A stretch of 64,000 bases of DNA from Polaromonas sp. CF318 (GCF_000282655.1 NZ_AKIV01000047.1:1-64000); one strand, 5' to 3'. Counted from the first letter of the stretch, positions 43,894-53,907 are shown. Translations and numbers: made by a program. The notes: generated by a model not told the origin, from the letters alone.

Positions 43894-45303
43894 ATGAGCG
43901 ACGTAATTTCCCCATCCGCCCCTGCCACCGTCAAGGCCGCGCCCCGCGTCGGCTTTGTGAGCCTGGGCTGCCCCAAAGCCCTGACAGACTCCGAACTGAT
44001 CCTCACGCAGCTGAGTGCCGAGGGCTACCAGACTTCCAAGACCTTTGAGGGCGCGGACCTGGTCATCGTCAACACCTGCGGTTTCATCGACGACGCGGTC
44101 AAGGAAAGCCTGGACACCATTGGCGAAGCCTTGGCCGAAAACGGCCGGGTTATCGTCACGGGTTGCCTGGGTGCCAAGGCCGGCGAGGACGGCGGCAACC
44201 TGGTGCGCCAGATGCATCCCAGCGTGCTGGCCGTGACCGGCCCGCATGCCACGCAGGAAGTCATGGATGCGGTGCACCTGAATTTGCCCAAACCGCACGA
44301 TCCTTTTGTGGACCTGGTTCCCAATGCTTTCGGCGTTGCGGGCATCAAGCTCACGCCCAGGCACTACGCCTACCTGAAAATCAGCGAAGGCTGCAACCAC
44401 CGCTGCACCTTCTGCATCATCCCTTCGATGCGCGGTGACCTGGTGTCGCGGCCCATAGGCGACGTGCTCAACGAGGCGCGTGCACTGTTTGAGGGCGGCG
44501 TCAAGGAGTTGCTGGTGATCAGCCAGGACACCTCGGCCTACGGCGTGGACGTGAAGTACCGCACCGGCTTCTGGGACGGTAAGCCCGTCAAGACGCGCAT
44601 GCTGGAGCTGGTGCAGGCGCTGGGCGAGATCGCCGAGCCCTATGGCGCCTGGGTGCGCTTGCACTACGTCTATCCATACCCCAGTGTGGATGAAGTGCTG
44701 CCGCTGATGGCCACCGGCAAGGTTCTGCCTTACCTGGACGTTCCGCTGCAGCACAGCCACCCCGACGTGCTCAAGCGCATGAAGCGGCCGGCCAGCGGGG
44801 AGAAAAACCTCGAGCGCATTGCGCGCTGGCGCGAAATCTGCCCCGAGATCGTGATTCGCAGCACTTTTATTGCCGGCTTTCCCGGCGAGACCGAGGCCGA
44901 GTTCGAGCACCTGCTCGATTTCATGCGCGAAGCCAGGATCGACCGCGCGGGCTGCTTTGCCTACAGCGCGGTGGAGGGCGCCACCGCCAACGACATTCCC
45001 GGCATGCTGCCGATGGAATTGCGTGAAGAGCGGCGCGCCCGTTTCATGGCCGTGGCGGAGGCGGTTTCCAGCCAGAAGCTGCAGCAGCGCATAGGCGCGA
45101 CCATGCAGGTGCTGGTGGATTCGGCACCCGCGCTGGGCAGAAAGGGCGGTGTCGGGCGTTCTTATGCCGATGCGCCCGAGATCGACGGCGTGGTCAAGCT
45201 GCTGCCGCCCGAGAAAATCAGCAAGACGCTGAAAGTCGGCGAGTTCACCCGGGCCCGCATCGTCGGAACCCAGGGCCACGACCTGGTGGCCGTGCCCGTT
45301 TGA
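43894..45303 (+). CDS. rimO: Ribosomal protein S12 methylthiotransferase
   Basis: 469-residue radical-SAM enzyme that methylthiolates an Asp of ribosomal protein S12. The N-terminal UPF0004 domain carries three cluster Cys ([22 protein letters not shown]), the radical-SAM cluster is [14 protein letters not shown], and a C-terminal TRAM domain binds RNA. ATG 43894 begins the conserved protein. It lies 98 nt after phaR. Confidence 0.96.
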   Translation: MSDVISPSAPATVKAAPRVGFVSLGCPKALTDSELILTQLSAEGYQTSKTFEGADLVIVNTCGFIDDAVKESLDTIGEALAENGRVIVTGCLGAKAGEDGGNLVRQMHPSVLAVTGPHATQEVMDAVHLNLPKPHDPFVDLVPNAFGVAGIKLTPRHYAYLKISEGCNHRCTFCIIPSMRGDLVSRPIGDVLNEARALFEGGVKELLVISQDTSAYGVDVKYRTGFWDGKPVKTRMLELVQALGEIAEPYGAWVRLHYVYPYPSVDEVLPLMATGKVLPYLDVPLQHSHPDVLKRMKRPASGEKNLERIARWREICPEIVIRSTFIAGFPGETEAEFEHLLDFMREARIDRAGCFAYSAVEGATANDIPGMLPMELREERRARFMAVAEAVSSQKLQQRIGATMQVLVDSAPALGRKGGVGRSYADAPEIDGVVKLLPPEKISKTLKVGEFTRARIVGTQGHDLVAVPV

Positions 45304-45354
45304 TCAAGCCGGCGCACGAGAAACCGGGCTGCAAGGCGGGGCCCGGAAACAAAA

Positions 45355-45379
45355 AAAGCCACTGGGTCACAGTGGCTTT
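45355..45379 (-). terminator. Intrinsic terminator of tRNA-Leu
   Basis: AAAGCCACTG and CAGTGGCTTT form a perfect 10-bp stem with a 5-nt loop. Read leftward it is followed by a run of seven T (A on the plus strand at 45351-45357), the classic form. It lies 56 bp past the tRNA 3' end and may also close rimO transcription from the other side. Confidence 0.85.
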
Positions 45380-45435
45380 AATCTTGCTTTCTTCCAGAGC
45401 TCGTTTCAGAGTCTGGCAAAGCTGTTTGGTGTATC

Positions 45436-45520
45436 TGGTGCCCGGGAGAGAACTCGAATCTCCACATCTTGCGATACACGGACCTGAACCGTGCGCGTCT
45501 ACCAATTCCGCCACCCGGGC
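45436..45520 (-). tRNA. tRNA-Leu (CAG)
   Basis: 85 nt with encoded CCA and a long variable arm, as in class II tRNAs. Acceptor GCCCGGG pairs with CCCGGGC. The anticodon loop is TTCAGGT between CACGG and CCGTG, giving anticodon CAG (leucine, CUG). T loop TTCGAGT is present. Confidence 0.97.
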
Positions 45521-45523
45521 ACA

Positions 45524-45538
45524 GCTAGCAGTGTACCA
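45524..45538 (-). promoter_or_regulatory. tRNA-Leu promoter, extended -10
   Basis: Read on the minus strand, TGGTACACT is an extended -10, followed by GCTAGCT and then the tRNA 9 nt after the hexamer. It matches the tRNA-Val promoter block at 12 of 13 positions. Confidence 0.5.
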
Positions 45539-45744
45539 TTACTTGAACGTATTCTGAGGCCCCGGCCTGCAAATTTTCCTGAAATATTTCGGCTGCATAC
45601 TCAAAACCAGCAGCCCCCAACAAAAAGAGACTTTTTATCAAAACAACTCATTCCCATACGGGCGGATCGTCCGCCCATTCCTCCGGTCTGCTCGCTGAAT
45701 TCGAGGGCACCGTTTCCGGCCACCGCGACGGCCATGGTTTCGTA

Positions 45745-48000
45745 TTGCGGGACGACGGCGAGGCCGATATTTACCTGCCGCCCAATGAAATGCGCGCGGT
45801 GCTGCACAAGGACCGCGTCAAGGCGCGCATCGTGCGGCACGACCGCAAAAACCGGCCCGAAGGCCGCGTGACCGAGATCATCGAGCGCTCCTCCAACCCC
45901 ATCATCGGCCGCCTGTTGCAGGAAAGCGGCGTCTGGCTGGTCGCGCCCGAAGACAAGCGCTACGGCCAGGACGTGCTGATCCCCAAGGGCGCCACGGGTA
46001 CGGCCAAGTCCGGCCAGGTGGTGGTGGTGCAGCTCACCGAGCCGCCGGCGCTGTTCGGCCAGCCCGTGGGCCGCGTCAAGGAAGTGCTGGGCGAGATCGA
46101 CGACCCCGGTATGGAAATCGAAATCGCGGTGCGCAAATACGGCGTGCCGCATGAGTTCAGCGACGAGGCGCTGGCCCTGGCCCGCGCCTTGCCGGACGCC
46201 GTGCGGCCGGCCGACAAAAAGCACCGCATCGACCTGACCGATGTGCCGCTGGTCACCATTGACGGCGAAGATGCCCGCGACTTTGACGATGCTGTGTATT
46301 GCGAGCCGGCCAAGGTCGGCCGCGGCAAGGGCTGGCGCCTGCTGGTGGCGATTGCCGACGTGAGCCACTATGTGGAAACCGGCAGCGCCATCGACATCGA
46401 CGCCTACGACCGCGCCACCAGCGTGTACTTCCCGCGTCGTGTGATCCCCATGCTTCCGGAGAAACTCTCCAACGGCCTGTGCTCGCTCAACCCCAACGTT
46501 GAGCGCCTGTGCATGGTCTGCGACATGCTGGTCAATGCCAAGGGCGAGGTCCATGCCTACCAGTTTTACCCGGCGGTGATGTTCAGCCAGGCGCGCTTCA
46601 CCTACACCGAAGTCGCCGCCATCCTGGCCAACACGCGGGGCCCGGAAGCCGCGCAGCGCAAGGCGCTGGTGCCGCACTTGCTGGACCTGCACGACGTTTA
46701 CCAGGCCTTGCTCAAGGAGCGCGGCACGCGCGGGGCGGTGGACTTCGAAACCACCGAAACGCAAATCGTCTGCGATGAAGCGGGGCGCATTGAAAAAATC
46801 GTGCCCCGTACCCGCAACGTGGCCCACCGTCTGATCGAGGAGGCCATGCTGGCCGCCAACGTCTGCTCGGCCGACTTCATCTCGCAGAGCAAGCACGTGG
46901 GCCTGTACCGTGTGCACGAGGGGCCGACGCCCGAGAAGAAGGAGATGCTGCGCAACTACCTGAAAGCGGCCGGCATCGGCATGACCATCAGCGACGACCC
47001 GGAGCCCGGCGAGTTCCAGCGCATCGCGCTGGCCACCAAGGACAGGCCGGACGCGCAGCAAATCCACTCCATGCTGCTGCGTTCCATGCAGCAGGCCATC
47101 TACACGCCCATGAACAGCGGCCACTTCGGCCTGGCTTACGAGGCTTACACGCACTTCACCAGTCCGATCCGGCGCTACCCCGATTTGCTGGTGCACCGTG
47201 TCATCAAGGCGGTGCTGAACAAGGCCAAATACCAGTTGCCGACCCTGCCCACGCCGGGCGAGGCCGAGGCCAAGCTGTCCAAGCGGCTGGCCTCACGCGT
47301 CAAGGAGCCTACGCAGAAACCCAAAAAAGCCAGCGCCGACGAACTTGCCTGGCAGGCCGCCGGCCTGCATTGCAGTGCCAACGAACGCCGCGCCGACGAA
47401 GCCAGCCGCGACGTCGAAGCCTGGCTCAAGTGCAAGTACATGCGCGAACACCTGGGCGAGGAGTTCGGCGGCGTCGTCACCGCGGCCACCGGTTTCGGCA
47501 TCTTCGTCACGCTGGACGCGATGTATGTCGAGGGCCTCGTGCACATCACCGAGCTGGGCGGCGAATACTTCCGTTTCGATGAAGCCCGCCAGGAACTGCG
47601 CGGCGAGCGCACCGGCATCCGCTACGCCATTGGCACGCGGGTCAGGGTGCAGGTCAGCCGGGTGGACCTGGACGGCCGCAAGATCGACTTCCGGCTGGTG
47701 AACGAAGGCCAGGACCTGGTCGGCCGCGCCATGAAAGACAAGACCGGCGGCCATGCCACGGAGTTGCCGGCCCAAGAGCGCGGCGCCGCGCGCCATGCCG
47801 CGGAACCCCGGACCGGCAAAGCCGGCAAAAAGACGGCCGGCAAGCACACGGAAACCCGCTCCGGCAGCCGCGGCGGCAGTTCGGGCCGCAGCGCCGGCAG
47901 CGAGCGCACGCCCAAGTCACCCATCCAGGCACTGAAGGCCGCCGTCAAGAAGGCCGCCGGCAGCGCCGGGCGCAAACAGGGCAAGAAGCCCCGCCGCTAG
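45745..48000 (+). CDS. rnr: Ribonuclease R
   Basis: 3'-5' exoribonuclease degrading structured RNA. From TTG 45745 it has 751 residues: cold-shock domains, the RNB catalytic domain with DGEDARDFDDAVY (metal Asp cluster), a C-terminal S1 domain (from about 47455) and a Lys/Arg/Ser-rich basic tail (from about 47740). Conserved sequence clearly begins further up (AEFEGTVSGHRDGHGFVLRD, from about 45691), but no ATG, GTG or TTG is in frame between a TGA at 45580 and 45745. Rare starts ATT 45586, ATC 45637 or CTG 45688 are possible. The true start is unresolved. Confidence 0.9.
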   Translation: MRDDGEADIYLPPNEMRAVLHKDRVKARIVRHDRKNRPEGRVTEIIERSSNPIIGRLLQESGVWLVAPEDKRYGQDVLIPKGATGTAKSGQVVVVQLTEPPALFGQPVGRVKEVLGEIDDPGMEIEIAVRKYGVPHEFSDEALALARALPDAVRPADKKHRIDLTDVPLVTIDGEDARDFDDAVYCEPAKVGRGKGWRLLVAIADVSHYVETGSAIDIDAYDRATSVYFPRRVIPMLPEKLSNGLCSLNPNVERLCMVCDMLVNAKGEVHAYQFYPAVMFSQARFTYTEVAAILANTRGPEAAQRKALVPHLLDLHDVYQALLKERGTRGAVDFETTETQIVCDEAGRIEKIVPRTRNVAHRLIEEAMLAANVCSADFISQSKHVGLYRVHEGPTPEKKEMLRNYLKAAGIGMTISDDPEPGEFQRIALATKDRPDAQQIHSMLLRSMQQAIYTPMNSGHFGLAYEAYTHFTSPIRRYPDLLVHRVIKAVLNKAKYQLPTLPTPGEAEAKLSKRLASRVKEPTQKPKKASADELAWQAAGLHCSANERRADEASRDVEAWLKCKYMREHLGEEFGGVVTAATGFGIFVTLDAMYVEGLVHITELGGEYFRFDEARQELRGERTGIRYAIGTRVRVQVSRVDLDGRKIDFRLVNEGQDLVGRAMKDKTGGHATELPAQERGAARHAAEPRTGKAGKKTAGKHTETRSGSRGGSSGRSAGSERTPKSPIQALKAAVKKAAGSAGRKQGKKPRR

Positions 48001-48061
48001 GAACCCAGGAAAGAGCCATGGACTGTTTTCTTCATCTTTTCTCTCCCGGGGCGCGCCGCGC

Positions 48062-48619
48062 ATGCTGATCCGCATCCTGTCGTTTCTACTTGAAACCATT
48101 TTCTTCCTGCTGATTGCCGCAGCGCTGCTGCGCGCCTGGATGAACTGGGTCCGGGTCAACATGAGCGCCCAGCCGGGCAGCTTTGTCATGGCCCTGACCG
48201 ACTGGCTGGTCAAGCCGCTGCGCCGGGCATTGCCCAGGTCGCTGGCGCAGTCGCGGGTGGACTGGGCCAGTGTGATCGCCGCCGCCGTGCTGGCGCTGGC
48301 CTATGCCTTGTTGTGGGCCCTGCTGTTTGGCCTGCTGCTGGGCGCGCTCCAATTGGCGCCCCTGGTCATGCTGACGCTGCTGTCCTTCGCGCTGAAGATG
48401 CTGGTGCGTGTGGCGCTGCAAACCCTGTTCGTCCTGGTGCTGGGTTTTGCCATCCTTTCCTGGATACAGCCCGGCTCGCCGGCCTACGTTTTGCTGGGCC
48501 GCCTGACCGAGCCGGTGCTGGCGCCGCTGCGCCGGGTGATCCCTGCCATAGGTGGGGTCGACATCTCGGCGCTGGTGCTGATCGTGCTGCTGCAGATCGC
48601 CTTGATGGTCCTGGTCTAG
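48062..48619 (+). CDS. YggT-family membrane protein
   Basis: 185 residues with two YggT repeats, each a pair of hydrophobic helices. The first unit ends MALTDWLVKPLRRALP and the second has ILSWIQPGSPAYVLLGRLTEPVLAPLRRVIPA, with GGVDISALVLIVLLQI, all typical. Family members are linked to cell division, osmotic tolerance or cofactor assembly in the membrane, but no firm biochemical role is known. It starts 61 nt after rnr. Confidence 0.92.
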   Translation: MLIRILSFLLETIFFLLIAAALLRAWMNWVRVNMSAQPGSFVMALTDWLVKPLRRALPRSLAQSRVDWASVIAAAVLALAYALLWALLFGLLLGALQLAPLVMLTLLSFALKMLVRVALQTLFVLVLGFAILSWIQPGSPAYVLLGRLTEPVLAPLRRVIPAIGGVDISALVLIVLLQIALMVLV

Positions 48620-48631
48620 TGGTCTAGCGAT

Positions 48632-50125
48632 CTAGGCGTTGGCCAGCGCCGACGCCGTCAGCACCTGCCCGTCGGTGGGCCATTCGTCGGCGAGATGCCC
48701 GTGCTCAAACACGGCACCGCACGCCGCTTCAAAAGCCTCCAATCCTCCGGCCATGCGGGCCCCCAGCATGCCGGCCAGCACGTCGCCCGTGCCCGCCGTG
48801 GCCAGCAGGGCATTGCCGCTGCTGTTGATGGCGCTGGACTGTCCAGGCGCGGCGATGACAGTTCCCGAACCCTTGAGCACCACGACGCACTGAAAGCGTT
48901 CTGCCAACTGGCGGGCGTAAACCAGTCGGTCGGCCTGCACCTCTTTGGCGCGGGTCCCGGCCAGCCGGGCGGCTTCGAGCGGATGGGGCGTGAGCACCGT
49001 CGCGTAGCCGCGATGGCTTCGGGCCGCGAGCTGGGTCTGCAGCTGTGTGTCCCCGGCGATGGCATTGAGCGCGTCCGCGTCCAGCACCAGCCGGGGCGCC
49101 GCCGATAGCACCTTGGGCAGCACGGCGCGCACGGCATCACCGCCGCCGCAGCCGCACACCACCACCTGCCGTGCCAGATCCAGGGCTTCAGGTGCGCGGA
49201 ACATCAATTCGGGCTGTTGGGGGTCCGTGCCGAGCACCGGGCTGCCGAGCAGCGCCACATACACCCGGCCCGCGCCCGCATGCAGCGCGGTCCGTGCGGC
49301 CAGCAGCGCGGCGCCCGCCATATGGCTGCGGCTGGTGGATTCCCCGCCCAGTATCGCTACGTCGCCAAAGCTGCCCTTGTGGCTGGCATGCGGATTGGCA
49401 TGCCTGGGCACGCGCGAAGCCCGGTCGGCGCCCAGCAGCCAGGCATCGGGCGCTGGCGCGCCGGCGGTTGCCGTGCCAAGGTCGTCAAACCACACCTGGC
49501 CCGCGCAGTCGCGGCCGCTCGCGGTGAAGAGGCCCGGTTTCAGGGTTAGGAGGCTGAGGGTAAAAACCTCCGGGGCTGCGGCAAACCCAGTGGTGAAGGC
49601 GCCGGTGTCGGCGTCCAGGCCGGTCGGCATGTCCACTGCGAGCCGCGGCGCGGCGCTGGCCTGCATGCGCGCCAGCCACTCCAGCATCAGGGCCGTGCCC
49701 GGCCGGGCCGGGTCCAGCGTGCCGCCTATGCCCAGTAGCGCGTCTATGCAGAAATCGAAGTCCTCGGGTGGCTGCGCGGCCATGGGCACGCCGGCGGCCA
49801 AAGCCCGTTCGCGCGAGGCTTGGGCGTCGGGCGGCTGGCCGGTTTTTCCGGGCGGCAGGCCGGTCCAGGTCAGGGTCACGTTTTTGCCCCAGCGGTGCAG
49901 GTGCATGGCGGCCTCGAAGCCGTCGCCGCCGTTGTTGCCGGGGCCACAGGCGATCCAGATGCGCCGCGCGTGCGGCGCCAGGGCCAGCGCCAGGCGTGCG
50001 ACCGCCAGGCCGGCCCGCTGCATCAGCGTGTGCGGCGGCAAGCCGGCGGCGGCGAGGCGTTCAAGTTCGCGGGTGGCCGCCACGCCGTGAAGCGGCTCGC
50101 TATGGGCGCTGGAAATTTTTCGCAT
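48632..50125 (-). CDS. nnr: Bifunctional NAD(P)H-hydrate repair enzyme
   Basis: 497 residues joining NAD(P)HX epimerase (N-terminal YjeF_N, about 1-210, with CGPGNNGGDGFEAA and the VDMPTGLDADTG segment) to ADP-dependent dehydratase (C-terminal carbohydrate-kinase fold, about 225-497, with LTPHPLEAARLAG and NALLATAGTGDVLAGMLG). Together they restore damaged NAD(P)H. Single gene downstream of dadA, separated from it by a terminator. Converges with the YggT gene. Confidence 0.94.
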   Translation of the reverse strand: MRKISSAHSEPLHGVAATRELERLAAAGLPPHTLMQRAGLAVARLALALAPHARRIWIACGPGNNGGDGFEAAMHLHRWGKNVTLTWTGLPPGKTGQPPDAQASRERALAAGVPMAAQPPEDFDFCIDALLGIGGTLDPARPGTALMLEWLARMQASAAPRLAVDMPTGLDADTGAFTTGFAAAPEVFTLSLLTLKPGLFTASGRDCAGQVWFDDLGTATAGAPAPDAWLLGADRASRVPRHANPHASHKGSFGDVAILGGESTSRSHMAGAALLAARTALHAGAGRVYVALLGSPVLGTDPQQPELMFRAPEALDLARQVVVCGCGGGDAVRAVLPKVLSAAPRLVLDADALNAIAGDTQLQTQLAARSHRGYATVLTPHPLEAARLAGTRAKEVQADRLVYARQLAERFQCVVVLKGSGTVIAAPGQSSAINSSGNALLATAGTGDVLAGMLGARMAGGLEAFEAACGAVFEHGHLADEWPTDGQVLTASALANA

Positions 50126-50153
50126 GGCCCGATTGTGCGGCCGCGGGCGAAAA

Positions 50154-50175
50154 AAAGCCCGGCGGACCGGGCTTT
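50154..50175 (-). terminator. Intrinsic terminator after dadA
   Basis: AAAGCCCGG and CCGGGCTTT pair with a 4-nt loop. On the minus strand the stem is followed by a T-run, and it lies 23 bp past the dadA stop. Confidence 0.8.
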
Positions 50176-50197
50176 GGGAAGTCGCAAAGGACCGGGC

Positions 50198-51457
50198 TCA
50201 AGCCAGGCGTGCGACGCCCAGGCCTTCCATGTCGATGTCGGTGTTTTTGCCGGCCATGAGATCGGCCAGCGCCCGCGCGCTGCCGCAGCTGAGCGCCCAG
50301 CCGCTGGAGCCATGGCCCAGGTTGAGCCAGAGCCCGGGGATGCCGCTGTCGCCGATGATGGGCGGCCCGTCGGGCAGCATAGGCCTGGCGCCTTTCCATT
50401 CCTGCACGCTGGAGCCGGTGTTGGAGAGCTGGGCCGCGCCGGGAAACCAGTCGTGCAGAACCTTGTAAAGGGTTTGCAGCGAGGCGGCGCGCTTGTTGTC
50501 CAGTGAGCCGCCGATTTCGGCGCTGCCGGCCACGCGCACGCGGTTGCCCATGCGCGAAATCGCGACCTTGTAGCGTTCATCCATGAGCGCGCTGCGCGGC
50601 GCGTTCAGGGGTTCGCGAATCGGCGCGCTGATGGAGTAGCCGTAGACCGCGGCCATCGGGATCTTCAGGCCCAACGGCCGCAAGAGCTGCACCGAGGTCA
50701 GACCCGCGCACATGACCACCCGGTCGAAGCCGCGCGGCGTGCTTTCACCGGCGATGACCAGGCTGGCGGGCTGCGCCTGCTCCAGCCGCGCGACCGTGGT
50801 GTTGAATTCAAAATTCACGCCCAGGCGCTGGGCCTCGTTTTTCAACAGCAGCGCGAACTGCCGGCAGTTGGCCACCTCGTCGTTGGGCAGGTGCACGGCA
50901 CCCAGGAAGGGCGTGTCGGGGTTCAGCGCCGGCTCGATCTTGAGGACTTCCTCGGGGCTGATTTCCTTGAAGGTTACGCCCGCGTCGCGCAGCACCGCCA
51001 GGCCGGGCTGCACCAGCTTGCTGTCTTTTTCGGAACGCAGCAACACCATGTAGCCGGGGCTGCCGTCGTATTCGAGCTGCAGCTCGGCCGTCAGGTGGTG
51101 CAGCCTTTCGCGGCTGTAAAAAGCCAGCCGCTGCATACGCGCGCGGTTGGCCAGGTAGGTGTCCAGCTTGCAGGCGCGAAACCACTGCCACATCCATGCG
51201 AGTTCGCCGGCCGACAGCGGCAAGCCGAGCTTGACCGGGGCGTGGCGGCTGAACAGGTGGCTGAGGACCTTGCGCGGCATGCCGGGCGCGGCCCAGGGTG
51301 TGACGTAGCCGGGAGCGACCAGGCCGGCGTTGGCAAAGCTGGTTTCCTCGGCCGCCGCGCCGCGGCGTTCGAACACCGTGACCTCGTGGCCGTCCAGTGC
51401 CAGTTCGTAGGCGGTGGTGATGCCGATGATGCCGGCGCCAATGACGGCGATCCTCAT
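50198..51457 (-). CDS. dadA: D-amino acid dehydrogenase
   Basis: 419-residue FAD enzyme of the DadA type that oxidises D-amino acids, mainly D-alanine, at the inner membrane. Features are the FAD fold IAVIGAGIIGITTAYELA, ETSFANAGLVAPGYVTPWA next to it (diagnostic for DadA), LHNDEVANCRQFA-like segment LPNDEVANCRQFALLL, and WLNLGHGSSGWALSCGSAR at the C-terminus. No alanine racemase follows; an amidase gene lies upstream on the same strand, so amino acid release and oxidation may be linked. Confidence 0.92.
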   Translation of the reverse strand: MRIAVIGAGIIGITTAYELALDGHEVTVFERRGAAAEETSFANAGLVAPGYVTPWAAPGMPRKVLSHLFSRHAPVKLGLPLSAGELAWMWQWFRACKLDTYLANRARMQRLAFYSRERLHHLTAELQLEYDGSPGYMVLLRSEKDSKLVQPGLAVLRDAGVTFKEISPEEVLKIEPALNPDTPFLGAVHLPNDEVANCRQFALLLKNEAQRLGVNFEFNTTVARLEQAQPASLVIAGESTPRGFDRVVMCAGLTSVQLLRPLGLKIPMAAVYGYSISAPIREPLNAPRSALMDERYKVAISRMGNRVRVAGSAEIGGSLDNKRAASLQTLYKVLHDWFPGAAQLSNTGSSVQEWKGARPMLPDGPPIIGDSGIPGLWLNLGHGSSGWALSCGSARALADLMAGKNTDIDMEGLGVARLA

Positions 51458-51579
51458 GCGAAAACTCCGCGGCGGCGTGGCGTGGATGCGGGGCGTTTGG
51501 GACGGGAAATTTTGTGGTGCATTGTTTTTTTTATGGATGAGCAGGCCGCGAGCCCGGTGGGAAGAGGGGTTTGCGGCGG

Positions 51580-52932
51580 TTATTGTTGTAGCGACTGTGC
51601 CAGAGCGGCTTCCACTTGCAGGGCCAGGTCCAGCATCGTGTCGTCATGCAGGGCCGCGTGCCACAACATCAGGCCCACGGGCAACTGGCCGGGCGCGTGG
51701 CAGGGTAGGGAAATCGCGCAACCGTCGAGCATGTTAACCACCGAGGTGTTGCGCAGCAAAAGGCCGTTGACCCTGAAAAACTCGGTGTCGTCATTGAGCA
51801 AACCGGCGATGGGCGGCGCGACCAGGGGCACGGTGGGCGACAGCACGGCGTCAAAGCCGTCCAGGCGCGCTTCCATGCGGGCTATCCAGTCCTTGCGCGC
51901 CGCCAGCAGGTCGATGTAGTCGGCCGCGCTCATGCCGGCGCCGCGCAGTATGCGCAGCGCGACACGCGGGTCGTAGCCGGCCTGGCGCTCGGCGATCAGC
52001 TTGCGGTGCCAGGCGTAGCTTTCGGCCGCCGACAGGCCGCCGGTGGCGTTGATGGCCGTCAGCTCGGTGATTTCCCCGAGCGGGATCTCCACGATCTTCG
52101 CGCCGGCCTCGCGCAAGACCTGCAGGCTGCGTTCAAAGGCCTGGGCCACCGTGCGGCTCAAGGCGTCCTGCATCAGCGTGCCGGCCACGGCCAGGCGGTA
52201 TCCGGACAGGGGTTTGCCGGTCAGCTCGACCCGGCGTGCCGCCAGTACCTCGTGCACGGTGACGGCATCGCGCACCGAGCGCGTCAGGGCGCTCACGGTG
52301 TCCAGGCTGGTCGACAGCGGCAGGGCGCCTGCGGTCGGCACCAGGCGCGCCGTGCTTTTGAAGCCGACGATGCCGCACAGTGCCGCGGGAATGCGGATGG
52401 AGCCGCCCGTGTCCGAGCCCAGGCCCACCAAGGCCGCGCCTGTGGCCACCGACACCGCCGCACCTGAGGACGAACCGCCCGGGATACGCGCCGTGGCCGG
52501 GTCGGCCGGGTTGGCGGGTGTTCCGTAATGCGGGTTGATGCCTACCCCCGAAAAGGCGAATTCGACCATATTGGTGCGGCCCACCAGCGCCGCGCCGGCG
52601 GCCCTGAGCCTGGCCACCGCGGGGCAGTCGGCCTGGGCCGGGGCGGCCTGCGCCAGCACTTTGGAGCCGGCGGCGGTGACCTGGCCGGCTACGTCGAACA
52701 AATCCTTGACGGATACCGGAATCCCGGCAAGTGCCAGCCCGATATCACCGGACGGGGCGTTTTTCAGCGTTTCAGCCGGGTTTGCCGGCGAACCTGGCAT
52801 GAAAACATGGCGGCAGGCCTCGCTTTGCGCGGCCAGGGCGGCTTGCGCCAGGATGTCCGGGGCTTGCACATGGCCCGCCTGGAGTGCCTGGCGGACGGCA
52901 TGGAGGTCGCCGGAAAAGGGGGGCTGACTCAT
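51580..52932 (-). CDS. Amidase (amidase signature family)
   Basis: 450 residues with the Ser-cisSer-Lys triad: Lys in PVSVKDLFDVAG, the cis Ser in GGSSSGAAVSVATGAA and the nucleophile Ser in GSDTGGSIRIPAALCG. It hydrolyses amides, substrate unknown; GatA-type activity is unlikely because no gatB/gatC is adjacent. The gap to dadA is 122 bp, so co-transcription is possible. Divergent from rpsB. Confidence 0.9.
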   Translation of the reverse strand: MSQPPFSGDLHAVRQALQAGHVQAPDILAQAALAAQSEACRHVFMPGSPANPAETLKNAPSGDIGLALAGIPVSVKDLFDVAGQVTAAGSKVLAQAAPAQADCPAVARLRAAGAALVGRTNMVEFAFSGVGINPHYGTPANPADPATARIPGGSSSGAAVSVATGAALVGLGSDTGGSIRIPAALCGIVGFKSTARLVPTAGALPLSTSLDTVSALTRSVRDAVTVHEVLAARRVELTGKPLSGYRLAVAGTLMQDALSRTVAQAFERSLQVLREAGAKIVEIPLGEITELTAINATGGLSAAESYAWHRKLIAERQAGYDPRVALRILRGAGMSAADYIDLLAARKDWIARMEARLDGFDAVLSPTVPLVAPPIAGLLNDDTEFFRVNGLLLRNTSVVNMLDGCAISLPCHAPGQLPVGLMLWHAALHDDTMLDLALQVEAALAQSLQQ

Positions 52933-52969
52933 GGGGTGGGAGGGGGCTCAGGAGAGGAGGGCGGGAGGA

Positions 52970-52978
52970 TGTTATACT
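52970..52978 (+). promoter_or_regulatory. rpsB promoter, extended -10
   Basis: TGTTATACT (TGnTATACT) stands 124 bp before the rpsB ATG. The leader between contains the near-palindrome TTTGCA-A-TGCAAA and repeated TTTGCAA motifs, which could fold for autoregulation by S2. No clear -35 was found. Confidence 0.5.
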
Positions 52979-53101
52979 CGACAGGCTTTGCAAATGACGA
53001 TTTTGTTGTTTGCAATGCAAATCGCAAATCAGCCACCCAAGGTGTTGTCCCGACAAGGGCGATAAGCGCTGATTTTAGACACAACCTTTTGGAGTATTTT
53101 T

Positions 53102-53854
53102 ATGTCGACCACTATGCGCGAAATGCTGGAAGCAGGCGTTCATTTCGGACACCAGACCCGCTTCTGGGACCCCAAGATGGCCCCTTACATCTTCGGCCAT
53201 CGCAACCGTATTCACATCATCAACCTGGAAAAATCGCTGCCGATGTACCAGGAGGCGATGAAGTTCGCCAAGCAGCTGTCCGCCAACCGCGGCACCATCC
53301 TGATGGTGGGCACCAAGCGCCAGGCCCGCGAAATCGTCGCCACGGAGGCCAAGCGCGCCGGCGTTCCCTACGTTGACCAGCGCTGGCTGGGCGGCATGCT
53401 GACCAACTTCAAGACGGTCAAGACCTCGATCAAGCGCCTGAAAGAGATGAAGGCCCAGCAGGAAGCCGGCCTCGACTCCATCAGCAAAAAAGAACAGCTG
53501 ACCTTCAAGCGCGAGATCGAAAAGCTTGAGAAGGACATCGGCGGCATCCAGGACATGAACGCCCTGCCGGACGCCATCTTCGTGATCGACGTGGGCTTCC
53601 ACAAAATCGCGATCCTGGAAGCCAAGAAGCTCGGCATCCCCCTGATCGGCGTGGTTGACTCCAACCACTCGCCCATCGGCATCGATTACGTGATCCCCGG
53701 CAACGATGACTCCTCCAAGGCCGTGGCGCTGTATGCACGTGGCATCGCCGACGCGATCCTGGAAGGCCGCGCCAACGCCGTGAACGACGTTGTCAAGGCA
53801 GTTTCCGCCGAGAGCTCGGATGAGTTCGTGGAAGTGGACAACGCAGCCGCCTGA
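53102..53854 (+). CDS. rpsB: 30S ribosomal protein S2
   Basis: 250-residue small-subunit protein, full length. Family hallmarks are [20 protein letters not shown] near the start, [16 protein letters not shown] segment [27 protein letters not shown], and [20 protein letters not shown]. The C-terminus is acidic. First gene of the translation/envelope cluster. A long leader and a following hairpin suggest autogenous control with partial termination before tsf. Confidence 0.98.
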   Translation: MSTTMREMLEAGVHFGHQTRFWDPKMAPYIFGHRNRIHIINLEKSLPMYQEAMKFAKQLSANRGTILMVGTKRQAREIVATEAKRAGVPYVDQRWLGGMLTNFKTVKTSIKRLKEMKAQQEAGLDSISKKEQLTFKREIEKLEKDIGGIQDMNALPDAIFVIDVGFHKIAILEAKKLGIPLIGVVDSNHSPIGIDYVIPGNDDSSKAVALYARGIADAILEGRANAVNDVVKAVSAESSDEFVEVDNAAA

Positions 53855-53880
53855 TAGTTTTCGGCGCTGCGCCAGACGCG

Positions 53881-53907
53881 AAAAAGGGGCTCGCGTAGCC
53901 CCTTTTT
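53881..53907 (+). terminator. Terminator/attenuator between rpsB and tsf
   Basis: AAAAAGGGGCT pairs with AGCCCCTTTTT over 11 bp around loop CGCGT, ending in five T. It is a complete intrinsic terminator 27 bp after rpsB, so only part of the transcripts should reach tsf. Confidence 0.8.
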
